Assembly: GCA_007133995.1 (NCBI GenBank) | Contig: SLLP01000159.1 | Coordinates: 1 to 15,467 of the forward strand | Length of the DNA: 15,467 bases | Reading direction: 5' to 3' | DNA from: Balneolales bacterium | GTDB taxonomy: Bacteria; Bacteroidota; Rhodothermia; Balneolales; Natronogracilivirgulaceae | The notes under the pieces: generated by a model | The model's database searches: none | What the model saw: only the letters and a program-made list of their open reading frames with translations | Told to the model about the DNA's origin: nothing | Position numbers and translations under genes: made by a program | Part shown: positions 7,096 through 13,729 of the stretch, piece by piece | How the letters are laid out: each line of letters opens with the position of its first letter | Position numbering within the stretch: the stretch's first letter is position 1

Positions 7096-7106
7096 ACTTA
7101 TAAGTT
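7095..7106. repeat. Perfect 12-bp palindrome after DUF502 gene
   Basis: AACTTATAAGTT is fully self-complementary and overlaps the final base of the DUF502 stop codon. It is AT-rich with no loop, so it could be a dimeric protein-binding site for the downstream phosphoesterase gene (start 73 bp away) rather than an RNA hairpin. It may equally be chance in AT-rich DNA. Confidence 0.3.
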
Positions 7107-7178
7107 GACTTCCATTGCCGATATCATGAGATTAGACCTGAACAGCTTGCACGAAGAAATATTACACGTTCACAAAAG

Positions 7179-7718
7179 ATGAGTTTGCATAAAAAAGCGC
7201 AAAACAGAGAAAGCGGGGAATATGCCCTCTGGCTTAAGCCGACAGGCGAGGTGGATGACATACTCAGGCTGATTATTGATAGCCTGGCCGACTCTTATGG
7301 CGCACCAAAGTTTGATCCGCACATTACCGTGGCGAGTGGCATCCACGGGTCGGAGCAGGATCTTCACGCGAAGCTGAATAAGGCCGCAGAAGGAAGTCAG
7401 CCAATGACCCTACATCTGCAGGATACAGATTTTGAGGATGAATTGTACCGGTCTCTCTTTGTGCGAATCGCTCCCAACGAAGCCCTGCTTGCCTTGCGTG
7501 AACGGTGTCTCAGAGAGTTCAGGCTGGAGCATAACAGCTATATGCCGCATGTAAGCCTGATGTATCGTAAAATGGGACCTGAAAAGAAGCAGCAGATCAT
7601 TGAGCGGGTGGGAAAACGGTTCGACCTGGTCTTCATTCCGGACAACATTTATCTGGTGCGCGTATCTGGTCCGCCTGAAACCTGGGAAGAGATCGTACAT
7701 GCTCCCCTGATGGTCTGA
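7179..7718 (+). CDS. 2H phosphoesterase, cyclic-phosphodiesterase-like / 2'-5' RNA ligase family
   Basis: This 179-residue protein has the paired H-x-S/T motifs of the 2H phosphoesterase superfamily: PHIT at 47-50 (His48, Thr50) and PHVS at 123-126 (His124, Ser126). The superfamily includes RNA 2',3'-cyclic phosphodiesterases (ThpR), plant and yeast cyclic phosphodiesterases acting on ADP-ribose 1'',2''-cyclic phosphate, and phosphodiesterases of 2',5'-oligonucleotides. The N-terminal YALWLKPTGEVDDILRLI and the spacing GAPKFDPHITV resemble the eukaryote-type CPDase branch more than the classical bacterial ThpR, which is a judgement by eye. It is probably cytoplasmic, as no signal peptide is visible. 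The ATG at 7179 follows an AAAAG stretch that is a poor Shine-Dalgarno sequence. The gene stands alone between the DUF502 and glutamate dehydrogenase genes. Confidence 0.85.
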   Translation: MSLHKKAQNRESGEYALWLKPTGEVDDILRLIIDSLADSYGAPKFDPHITVASGIHGSEQDLHAKLNKAAEGSQPMTLHLQDTDFEDELYRSLFVRIAPNEALLALRERCLREFRLEHNSYMPHVSLMYRKMGPEKKQQIIERVGKRFDLVFIPDNIYLVRVSGPPETWEEIVHAPLMV

Positions 7719-7851
7719 TGCAATCTGTTTTTTTCTCCTTGCATTTCCTTCATAATTTCCTGACAATCACTTTCTATCCTGTCATTACACATCATTCTAT
7801 ATTATTTCCTTTTCTCCAAAGCAACTTAAACCCTCCTAAAACTATTGCATT

Positions 7852-9255
7852 ATGGCTGCGTATCAATTTTTCAAACAGGTAAATAAAAACTTCGATCGGG
7901 CGGCATCGCATCTCACCATTGAAAAGGGACTGCTTGGCCAGATCAAGGCGTGCAACAGCACATATCATATTACCTTTCCGCTTCGCCGGGACGATGGCAG
8001 TGTAGAGGTCATCCACGGCTGGCGCTCCGCTCACAGCGCTCATAAAATGCCGACAAAAGGCGGAATCCGCTATGCTCTTGAAGTAAACGAGGACGAAGTA
8101 ACGGCACTTGCGGCACTGATGACATATAAATGTGCGGTTGTGTCTGTGCCTTTTGGCGGGGCAAAGGGTGGCATCCGTATCAATCCGTCAAAATACTCCG
8201 CTGCTGAAATAGAGCGCGTAACCCGCCGTTTCACCTTTGAGCTGATCAAAAAGAACTTCATTGGACCGGGGCTCGATGTACCAGCCCCCGACTACGGGTC
8301 GTCCGCCAGGGAGATGGCATGGATTCTGGACACCTACCAGAGCATGGTTGACTCACTCGACAGTGAGGGTTGTGTGACCGGCAAGCCGATTGAACAGGGT
8401 GGAATCAGCGGCCGGACCGAAGCCACCGGGCGGGGAATCTACTTCGGCTTGAGAGAAGCCTGCGACAACAAGGAAGACATGGATGCACTCGGACTCACAA
8501 CCGGCCTGGAAGGCAAAAAAGTCATTGTCCAGGGTCTTGGCAATGTAGGTTACTACGCCGCTAAATACCTGGGGGATGCCGGAGCGATCATTGTTGGAGT
8601 TGCCGAGGTGCATGGTGGCATATATGAGGAAAAGGGAGTTGACATTGAAAAACTCCGCAATCACATGCGTGAAAAAGGGTCGATTCGTGAATATCCCGAT
8701 GGCAGGTTTATTGAGGAGTCGGCCAGCATGCTGGAGATGGAGTGTGATATCCTCGTCCCTGCAGCACTTGAAAACCAGATCACCGCTGAAAATGCCGGAA
8801 GGGTGAACGCCAGGATCATCGGCGAAGGGGCCAACGGGCCGCTTTCAAGCGAAGCGGATGCCATACTGCTTGAAAAAAACATCCTTATTGTACCCGATAT
8901 TTATCTAAATGCCGGTGGTGTGACGGTTTCCTATTTCGAGTGGATAAAGAACCTGTCCCATATCCGCTTCGGTCGAATGGACCGCCGATATGAGGAAAAT
9001 GCGATGTCCCGGCTGTTGAGTGCCATTGAGGGCCTCACCGGCGAGCAGTTCAGCGATGATGATTTCAAACGCATCGGAAAAGGCCCCGAAGAGTGGGATA
9101 TTGTGGATTCAGGTCTTGAAGATACCATGGTGATGGCATATCAGATGTTGCACGAAACGGGCAGAAAATACAAGACGGATCTGCGGACAGCAGCGTATAT
9201 CAGTGCCATCAAGAAAGTGGCCATTTCGTACGAGCAGATGGGGATCTTCCCGTAA
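7852..9255 (+). CDS. gdhA: Glu/Leu/Phe/Val-family glutamate dehydrogenase
   Basis: Catalyses the reversible NAD(P)-dependent oxidative deamination of L-glutamate to 2-oxoglutarate and ammonia in the cytoplasm. The dimerisation/catalytic domain carries the conserved lysines Lys69 (MPTKGGIR), Lys93 (MTYKCAVV) and Lys105 (GGAKGGI), and Asp147 in PAPDYG, all in family spacing. The Rossmann domain has VQGLGNVG (226-233), and the substrate-side NAGGVTVSYFEW follows. The 467 residues are somewhat longer than the usual 415-450, with an extra charged segment near 390-425. The glutamate call rests on overall family resemblance; a leucine or valine dehydrogenase would be much shorter. Cofactor preference cannot be read confidently. 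The ATG at 7852 gives a normal family start. It appears monocistronic, with 133 bp upstream and a convergent regulator gene downstream. Confidence 0.93.
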   Translation: MAAYQFFKQVNKNFDRAASHLTIEKGLLGQIKACNSTYHITFPLRRDDGSVEVIHGWRSAHSAHKMPTKGGIRYALEVNEDEVTALAALMTYKCAVVSVPFGGAKGGIRINPSKYSAAEIERVTRRFTFELIKKNFIGPGLDVPAPDYGSSAREMAWILDTYQSMVDSLDSEGCVTGKPIEQGGISGRTEATGRGIYFGLREACDNKEDMDALGLTTGLEGKKVIVQGLGNVGYYAAKYLGDAGAIIVGVAEVHGGIYEEKGVDIEKLRNHMREKGSIREYPDGRFIEESASMLEMECDILVPAALENQITAENAGRVNARIIGEGANGPLSSEADAILLEKNILIVPDIYLNAGGVTVSYFEWIKNLSHIRFGRMDRRYEENAMSRLLSAIEGLTGEQFSDDDFKRIGKGPEEWDIVDSGLEDTMVMAYQMLHETGRKYKTDLRTAAYISAIKKVAISYEQMGIFP

Positions 9256-9403
9256 CCTGCCCATGCTCCGCAATTTTACAAATATCTCGAATTAAGCATC
9301 CGGCCATCAAATAAGAATGTGACTCATGTTGACGGTTTGTCATCAGGAAGCAGCCGAAAAGCTGTAGGTGCAGACTCTTGAATTTTTTGGTAAAATCGAT
9401 GCC

Positions 9404-9715
9404 TCATCCTATGAAAGGCGCCAGATCAACGATATAATTGGCAAAAGCGTTAAGACCTTTTTGGGTTACGCGGTAACGGGATTCTGTTTTGTTATCGAAG
9501 CTCAGTTTCTCCACAGACACGTAACCGGCATCCACCAGCTTTGAAAGATGAGTGCTCAGGTTGCCATCGGTTGCATTCAGGGCTTTCTTCAGTTCATTAA
9601 AACTGATATCATCAACCCTTGTAAGAACGGACATAAGTGCAAGCCGGATTCGCGAGTGAATGAGATTATCCAGCTTGCGATAGTCCAGGGAGATCGATTC
9701 GGTAGCCATTGCCAT
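9404..9715 (-). CDS. Winged-helix transcriptional regulator (ArsR/MarR-like)
   Basis: A 103-residue protein consisting almost entirely of a winged-helix DNA-binding domain. The N-terminal part LDNLIHSRIRLALMSVL (15-31) is typical of the small HTH_34-type regulators. The recognition region is DGNLSTHLSKLVDAGYVSVEK (50-70), and the wing runs from there to SRYRVTQKG (79-87). No sensor domain or metal-binding cysteines are present, so the ligand, if any, is unknown. Such proteins often control a neighbouring membrane protein or efflux gene, but here the neighbours are glutamate dehydrogenase (convergent) and nth (divergent). Starts at 9715 and 9709 are both possible; neither has a Shine-Dalgarno sequence. 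A 19-bp imperfect palindrome lies about 60 bp upstream and could be its own operator. Confidence 0.88.
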   Translation of the reverse strand: MAMATESISLDYRKLDNLIHSRIRLALMSVLTRVDDISFNELKKALNATDGNLSTHLSKLVDAGYVSVEKLSFDNKTESRYRVTQKGLNAFANYIVDLAPFIG

Positions 9716-9773
9716 GGAAACTGTTAAGGATCAGAGTAAGCTGGTTAATGATAGTAATACGAATGTTTAAGGC

Positions 9774-9792
9774 TGCTTCTATAGTATAAGCA
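9774..9792. promoter_or_regulatory. Candidate operator between wHTH regulator and nth
   Basis: TGCTT (9774-9778) and AAGCA (9788-9792) are perfect 5-bp inverted arms around an AT-rich centre that contains CTATAG, giving a 19-bp dyad. It lies in the divergent spacer between the winged-helix regulator and nth. A dyad of this size suits a dimeric winged-helix protein. No experimental or comparative support is available here. Confidence 0.3.
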
Positions 9793-9849
9793 AATTATGT
9801 AAAATATTGCGGATCCATCCACTAAAAAATAAAGTAGCTCACGGGACAC

Positions 9850-10536
9850 GTGAAATCATCTAATAATATAAAGAAACTGCCACGGAAAACGGTGAAACAG
9901 AAAGAAAGGGCCAAGCTGCTCCTGGCAGAACTCTATGCTCATTATCCCAATCCCCATTGCGCCCTGAATTTTACAAATCCGTTTGAACTGCTGGTGGCAA
10001 CCATATTGAGCGCCCAGTGTACAGATGTAAGGGTCAATATTGTGACGGAGGATTTATTTCGGAACTGGCCAACACCACAGGCTATGGCTGAAGCGCCGCT
10101 GCCGGAGATCGAGGAGGCAATCCGCACGACCGGGTTTTACCGGAACAAGGCCATGGCAATCAAGCAGTCGGCGCAAAAAATCGTGAAGGAGTTCGGAGGC
10201 TCGGTGCCGCAGACCATGGACGAACTTCTGTCGCTTCGCGGTGCAGCAAGAAAAACGGCGAATGTTGTGCTTGGAAATGCGTTTAGCATCAATGATGGCG
10301 TTGTGGTGGATACGCATGTCAGGCGGCTGGCAAACCGGTTCGGACTCACAAAACATCAGGATCCGGTCAAGATTGAGCGGGATCTGATGGTGCTTTTTCC
10401 TCGGGAGGAATGGACCAATGTGTCGCATTTGTTAATTGCACACGGCCGGGCGGTATGCAAGGCGCGCATTTCTGCGCCGCCCAGGCATCCGGTTTGTGAA
10501 AATTTTGGCATTCATTGCACCTGTAAAAATCTTTGA
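9850..10536 (+). CDS. nth: Endonuclease III (atypical C-terminus)
   Basis: A base-excision-repair DNA glycosylase/AP lyase that removes oxidised pyrimidines. LSAQCTDVRVN (53-63), the helix-hairpin-helix region LRGAARKTA (129-137) with catalytic Lys135, and VVDTH (152-156) with catalytic Asp154 identify it clearly. The product is 228 residues, near the usual 210-220. Two points are odd. The hairpin reads LRGAARK rather than the usual LPGV(G/A)RK. The C-terminal iron-sulfur motif, normally C-X6-C-X2-C-X5-C, is here Cys203-X12-Cys216-X6-Cys223-X-Cys225. The sequence after HGRAVCKAR therefore departs from the family; small compensating indels, an assembly error or a real variant could explain it. 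Translation starts at GTG 9850; residues 1-19 are a basic leader (Lys/Arg-rich). The Memo-family gene starts 2 bp after the stop, so they are probably co-transcribed. Confidence 0.92.
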   Translation: MKSSNNIKKLPRKTVKQKERAKLLLAELYAHYPNPHCALNFTNPFELLVATILSAQCTDVRVNIVTEDLFRNWPTPQAMAEAPLPEIEEAIRTTGFYRNKAMAIKQSAQKIVKEFGGSVPQTMDELLSLRGAARKTANVVLGNAFSINDGVVVDTHVRRLANRFGLTKHQDPVKIERDLMVLFPREEWTNVSHLLIAHGRAVCKARISAPPRHPVCENFGIHCTCKNL

Positions 10537-10538
10537 AA

Positions 10539-11915
10539 ATGAATAACAGCAGTAACGAGAGCACTCATAGCAGTAGCTCTCACAACAATCAAACCGGTGA
10601 CAGCCACAGCAGCGGTAAAAACGAAAGCCACGAAAGGAAGGAGGAACTTCTGGTCAGTGATGTGCAAATGAAACTTCCACCCCTTCGGTCGGATGTTGAG
10701 ATGATCCCGGTCACCCATGAAGACAAGGAGCTTGTCTATTTCCACGATCCGCAGGGATATCTGCCCGGACCGATAGCGCTTGACCGGCAAATTGCAGCAC
10801 TGATGCCCATGCTTGACGGTAATTTCTCTGTCCGGGATATCTGCAGCGATCTTAAACGGTACGGAAGTGACGTGGATGAGATGCAGCTGCTGACATTTTT
10901 ACGGCAGCTCGATGAGTCGTGCTTGTTGCTGTCGCCATGGTTCAGGGAGTGCAAAAATGAGATAGAAGAGACGTTTGAGAGGCAAAATGTAAGGCCGGCC
11001 GTTTGTGCGGGACAATCCTATCCTCCAATGGAAAAGGAGATAAGGGAGATGCTGGATGGGGCGTTCTCACAAATCAGTGAGGAGCAGTACGAGGTGAGCA
11101 ACGAGTCGGGACTCATCAAAGCCTTGTACGCACCGCATATTGACTTTCGGGTCGGACTCTCATCCTATATTCCGGCATTTCGCCACCTAACGGATCTCCG
11201 GCCCAAACGGGTGGTCCTGCTGGCAACATCCCACTATTCCGGATCATACTATCCGCTTTATGATGGAAAGCCTTTTGTGGCGACGCGAAAGAGTTTTGAA
11301 ACACCGCTGGGTGTTGTTTCTGCCGACAAGGAGTTTCTGGATATCCTTGTAGAACATTCCGAGGTAACCGGGTGCTCGTTTTCGGACCGGGCCCATCGGA
11401 ATGAGCACAGCATTGAATTGCACCTCATCTTTCTGCAGTATCTGTGGTCTCATTCCTTTACCGTTATTCCAATTCTGGTAGGTTCACTTGAAGAGATGTA
11501 TTACATGGAGGGTGGTGACACCGGTCAGAAAGTTGATGCCATGGCCTCGCTTCTGAGTGACCACTTCGCTGACGATCCGGACACCCTTTTTATGATATCG
11601 GGTGATCTTGCCCACGTTGGCAAAAAGTTTGGCGACCCCCAACCCGCCTCTTCCATGTTTGAGGACATTCGCCGGTTTGACCGGGAGTTTCTTGATCTGG
11701 CCATCAGCGGAAATCGGAAAGCACTGCTGGAGCTGATGAAGCGGGACTCAGATCCCTACCGTATATGCGGGTTTCCGCCGCTATATACGGCTATGAGAGC
11801 ACTTTCTGATGTAAAGGGTTCCGTTGCAAGCTATGATCTGTGGGATGAGAGCGAGAGGGAAAGTGCAGTCACGTTTGGTTCTGTTCTATTTCAAGAACTT
11901 CCCAAAGGGCATTGA
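10539..11915 (+). CDS. Memo-family protein (AmmeMemoRadiSam system protein B) with PqqD-like N-terminal region
   Basis: The C-terminal two thirds form a Memo domain, related to extradiol dioxygenase LigB and human MEMO1. The conserved site residues are present: His200 in APHIDF, His232 in TSHYSG, Asp356 and His359 in SGDLAH, and Cys410 in ICGFPPL. In bacteria Memo is often encoded with an AMMECR1 protein and a radical SAM enzyme (the AmmeMemoRadiSam set), whose joint function is unknown; neither partner is in this window. Residues about 64-135 (DPQGYLPG, MLDGNFSVRDIC, LRQLDESCLLL) resemble a PqqD-like winged-helix peptide-binding fold. The first 43 residues are Ser/Asn/His-rich and low-complexity. 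I chose the ATG at 10539, two bases after nth; ATG 10668 (MKLPPLRSD) would drop the leader and is a real alternative. Total length is 458. The 3' end overlaps a convergent response-regulator gene by 47 bp. Confidence 0.88.
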   Translation: MNNSSNESTHSSSSHNNQTGDSHSSGKNESHERKEELLVSDVQMKLPPLRSDVEMIPVTHEDKELVYFHDPQGYLPGPIALDRQIAALMPMLDGNFSVRDICSDLKRYGSDVDEMQLLTFLRQLDESCLLLSPWFRECKNEIEETFERQNVRPAVCAGQSYPPMEKEIREMLDGAFSQISEEQYEVSNESGLIKALYAPHIDFRVGLSSYIPAFRHLTDLRPKRVVLLATSHYSGSYYPLYDGKPFVATRKSFETPLGVVSADKEFLDILVEHSEVTGCSFSDRAHRNEHSIELHLIFLQYLWSHSFTVIPILVGSLEEMYYMEGGDTGQKVDAMASLLSDHFADDPDTLFMISGDLAHVGKKFGDPQPASSMFEDIRRFDREFLDLAISGNRKALLELMKRDSDPYRICGFPPLYTAMRALSDVKGSVASYDLWDESERESAVTFGSVLFQELPKGH

Positions 11916-12258
11916 CCAGTGTTTTTTTGTTTACCGGCTTGCTGAAATAGTTCTGGATCATGTCCTCTACTCCGTATTCCCGGAAGCTGTGGACATCATG
12001 CCCGCTAAAAACAAATACGGGTACGGATTCGTATCCGTCAACATCGCGGATCTCACGGATGAGCTCGGCTCCGTCACCTTCCTTCCGCAGGTTCAGGTCC
12101 ACAATGATCACATCATAGGAGTTTGACCGGATGAGATCGAGTGCGTCATCGGGATTGTCGGCTGTGGTCAGTTCGAAAGGCTCTTTCTTGAAAAACAGCT
12201 TGATAAGCGTCTGATTTGCTGTGTCGTCTTCGACGTATAGAATCTGTTTTGTCTGCAT
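11869..12258 (-). CDS. Stand-alone response-regulator receiver protein
   Basis: A 129-residue single-domain receiver of a two-component system. ILYVEDD (6-12) provides the acidic Mg2+-binding pair Asp11/Asp12, VDLNL (53-57) holds the phospho-acceptor Asp54, FSGHD (84-88) has the switch Ser85, and FSKPVN (105-110) has the conserved Lys107. No output domain follows, so it would act by protein contact like CheY or Spo0F; no histidine kinase is nearby. The start at 12258 is set by the domain boundary, since the open frame upstream runs into gldC and is not conserved-looking; it has no Shine-Dalgarno sequence. It is the last gene of a probable rluD-gldC-receiver operon, 32 bp after gldC. Its last 47 bp overlap the 3' end of the Memo gene on the opposite strand. 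Confidence 0.92.
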   Translation of the reverse strand: MQTKQILYVEDDTANQTLIKLFFKKEPFELTTADNPDDALDLIRSNSYDVIIVDLNLRKEGDGAELIREIRDVDGYESVPVFVFSGHDVHSFREYGVEDMIQNYFSKPVNKKTLVNALWEVLEIEQNQT

Positions 12259-12290
12259 CACAATGTAGGTTATTGACAAAAAGCGGACAT

Positions 12291-12641
12291 TCAAGTCTCC
12301 GGATTTTCTAAAATATCCATTTTTTCTGCAAAATAGGAACAAAAATCTCGCATGTCTCCTGCTATGCGCTTGTCATCAATGGATCGCTCAAGTGTATCGG
12401 CCATGGTTTTGAGGGTTTCATAAAAGAAAATTTTCATCTCATCACGGCTCATATCCCTGGTCCAGAGATCAAGCCGCAGGGTATCTTTGTTGTTGTGATC
12501 CCAGAGGGCGAGCATCATGGCTCTGACCGGCATGGCGGATGTACTGGTGTCATCAGCATCCCAGATTATGTTATCGGGGATGTTTTTTTCGTCAAGTGAG
12601 ACGTTGATGCGAATCTCTTTTTGTGTCATGTTCTCTGGCAT
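12291..12641 (-). CDS. gldC: GldC-family gliding motility protein
   Basis: A 116-residue protein matching the GldC family. Features are the start KEIRINVSLDEKNIPDNI (8-25), the AMMLALWD segment (41-48), the signature LRLDLWTRDMSRDEMKIFF (55-73), a helical ETLKTMADTL (75-84) and a closing MRDFCSYFAEKM (97-108). GldC was found through gliding mutants of Flavobacterium johnsoniae, but it is a cytoplasmic protein without membrane segments, is absent from the core GldK-N type IX secretion motor, and occurs in non-gliding species, so its biochemical role is unknown. The ATG at 12641 follows AGGACAACCA, a fair Shine-Dalgarno match; ATG 12629 is a second choice. It lies between rluD (53 bp upstream) and the receiver gene, all in one direction. 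The family's distribution is the best taxonomic marker in this window. Confidence 0.88.
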   Translation of the reverse strand: MPENMTQKEIRINVSLDEKNIPDNIIWDADDTSTSAMPVRAMMLALWDHNNKDTLRLDLWTRDMSRDEMKIFFYETLKTMADTLERSIDDKRIAGDMRDFCSYFAEKMDILENPET

Positions 12642-12694
12642 TGGTTGTCCTGGTTGGTATCAAAGTTTCGGTTTGGGGTCCTGTGTGAAAACGC

Positions 12695-13729
12695 CTATGT
12701 GCAGTAAAGGTCAAGTTTTTGGATCACATTTTCCATCTCATCCGGCACTTCGGATGTGAACCGGAACCAGTCGCCCGAGGTTGGATGTTCAAAGCCCAGT
12801 GTTCGGGCGTGGAGACACTGGCGCCCCAGGTTGGAGAATATATTCTGAAACATGGTTTTCCTGCTGCCGGTATTGGGTCCGTAACGCACCGAATCTCCAC
12901 CATAAACGGGATCGCCGAGCACAGGGTGCCGCATCCACGAGAAATGTACCCGTATCTGGTGTGTGCGACCGGTTTCAAGGAATACATCCAGCAGAGCCAG
13001 ATGATCATATCGTTTCAACACATGGAAGTGCGTAATGGCATTTTTACCTTTTCCGGGTTCTTGAACAGCCATTTTTTTCCGGTCAGAGGGATCGCGGCCG
13101 ACAGGCTGGTCGATGGTGCCTTCGTCTTGTTGCGGAACACCCCAAATTATGGTGCGGTATGTGCGCTCGACGCTTTTCTCGGCAAACTGTTTTGACAGAT
13201 GGTGGTGTGCGTGATCGTTTTTTGCAACGACTAGAAGTCCGCTGGTGCCCTTGTCCAGCCGGTGCACGATACCCGGCCGCATGATATCTTGCTGGTCATT
13301 GACCTTGGAGAGCTGGTGGGTGTGATATAGCAATGCATTGACAAGGGTACCAGTCCAGTGGCCGTAGGACGGGTGCACCACCATTCCGGCCGGCTTGTCG
13401 ATTACGATGAGGTCATCATCTTCATGAACGATATCCAACGGGATGTTTTCGGCCCGTGTTTCCGGCGGTGGTGCTTTTGGGATGATGATGACGATTTGGT
13501 CACCCGGCTGCACGCGGTAGGATGCTTTTTCCAGCAGTCCGTTAACCCTCACCCATCCATTGCGAATGCCCTCCTGGACCTTGTTCCGGGTTGCATTCTG
13601 GATGAATTGGGTGATGTATTTATCCAGCCGCATCTGTTCGTGATGACCTTCAGGTACATCAAGATCGTACCGGGTGAACTCCTCCCGGTCGTTCTCATAA
13701 AGTTGTTCCTGGGTAAATTCTTTAGTCAT
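12695..13729 (-). CDS. rluD: RluA/RluD-family 23S rRNA pseudouridine synthase
   Basis: Converts uridines in RNA to pseudouridine. RluD of Escherichia coli modifies 23S rRNA helix 69. The 344-residue protein has an S4 RNA-binding domain (about 32-82, from MRLDKYITQFIQN to DQIVII) followed by the catalytic domain. HRLDKGTSG (156-164) contains the catalytic Asp159, and VIDKPAGMVVHP (109-120), ETGRTHQIRVH and HPVLGDPVYGG are all typical of the RluA family. The length matches RluD (about 325). RluD, RluC and RluA cannot be separated with certainty by eye, but the S4 domain and HP.YGH motif favour RluD. The ATG at 13729 lacks a Shine-Dalgarno sequence. The residues before the S4 domain (1-30) are acidic and variable. 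It heads a probable operon with gldC and the receiver gene. Confidence 0.93.
   Translation of the reverse strand: MTKEFTQEQLYENDREEFTRYDLDVPEGHHEQMRLDKYITQFIQNATRNKVQEGIRNGWVRVNGLLEKASYRVQPGDQIVIIIPKAPPPETRAENIPLDIVHEDDDLIVIDKPAGMVVHPSYGHWTGTLVNALLYHTHQLSKVNDQQDIMRPGIVHRLDKGTSGLLVVAKNDHAHHHLSKQFAEKSVERTYRTIIWGVPQQDEGTIDQPVGRDPSDRKKMAVQEPGKGKNAITHFHVLKRYDHLALLDVFLETGRTHQIRVHFSWMRHPVLGDPVYGGDSVRYGPNTGSRKTMFQNIFSNLGRQCLHARTLGFEHPTSGDWFRFTSEVPDEMENVIQKLDLYCT

Noticed and set aside
9351..9364. Possible terminator hairpin CAGC/GCTG after glutamate dehydrogenase
   Set aside because: The stem is only 4 bp, and the nearest T-run starts well downstream, so it is too weak to call.
12259..12342. N-terminal extension of the receiver protein
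   Set aside because: The extra 28 residues overlap the gldC 3' end and lie outside the receiver domain, which begins properly at 12258.
12719..13195. 158-codon plus-strand frame opposite rluD, and similar long frames opposite lon and nth
   Set aside because: They are antisense shadows of well-supported genes, with no recognisable motifs or start signals.
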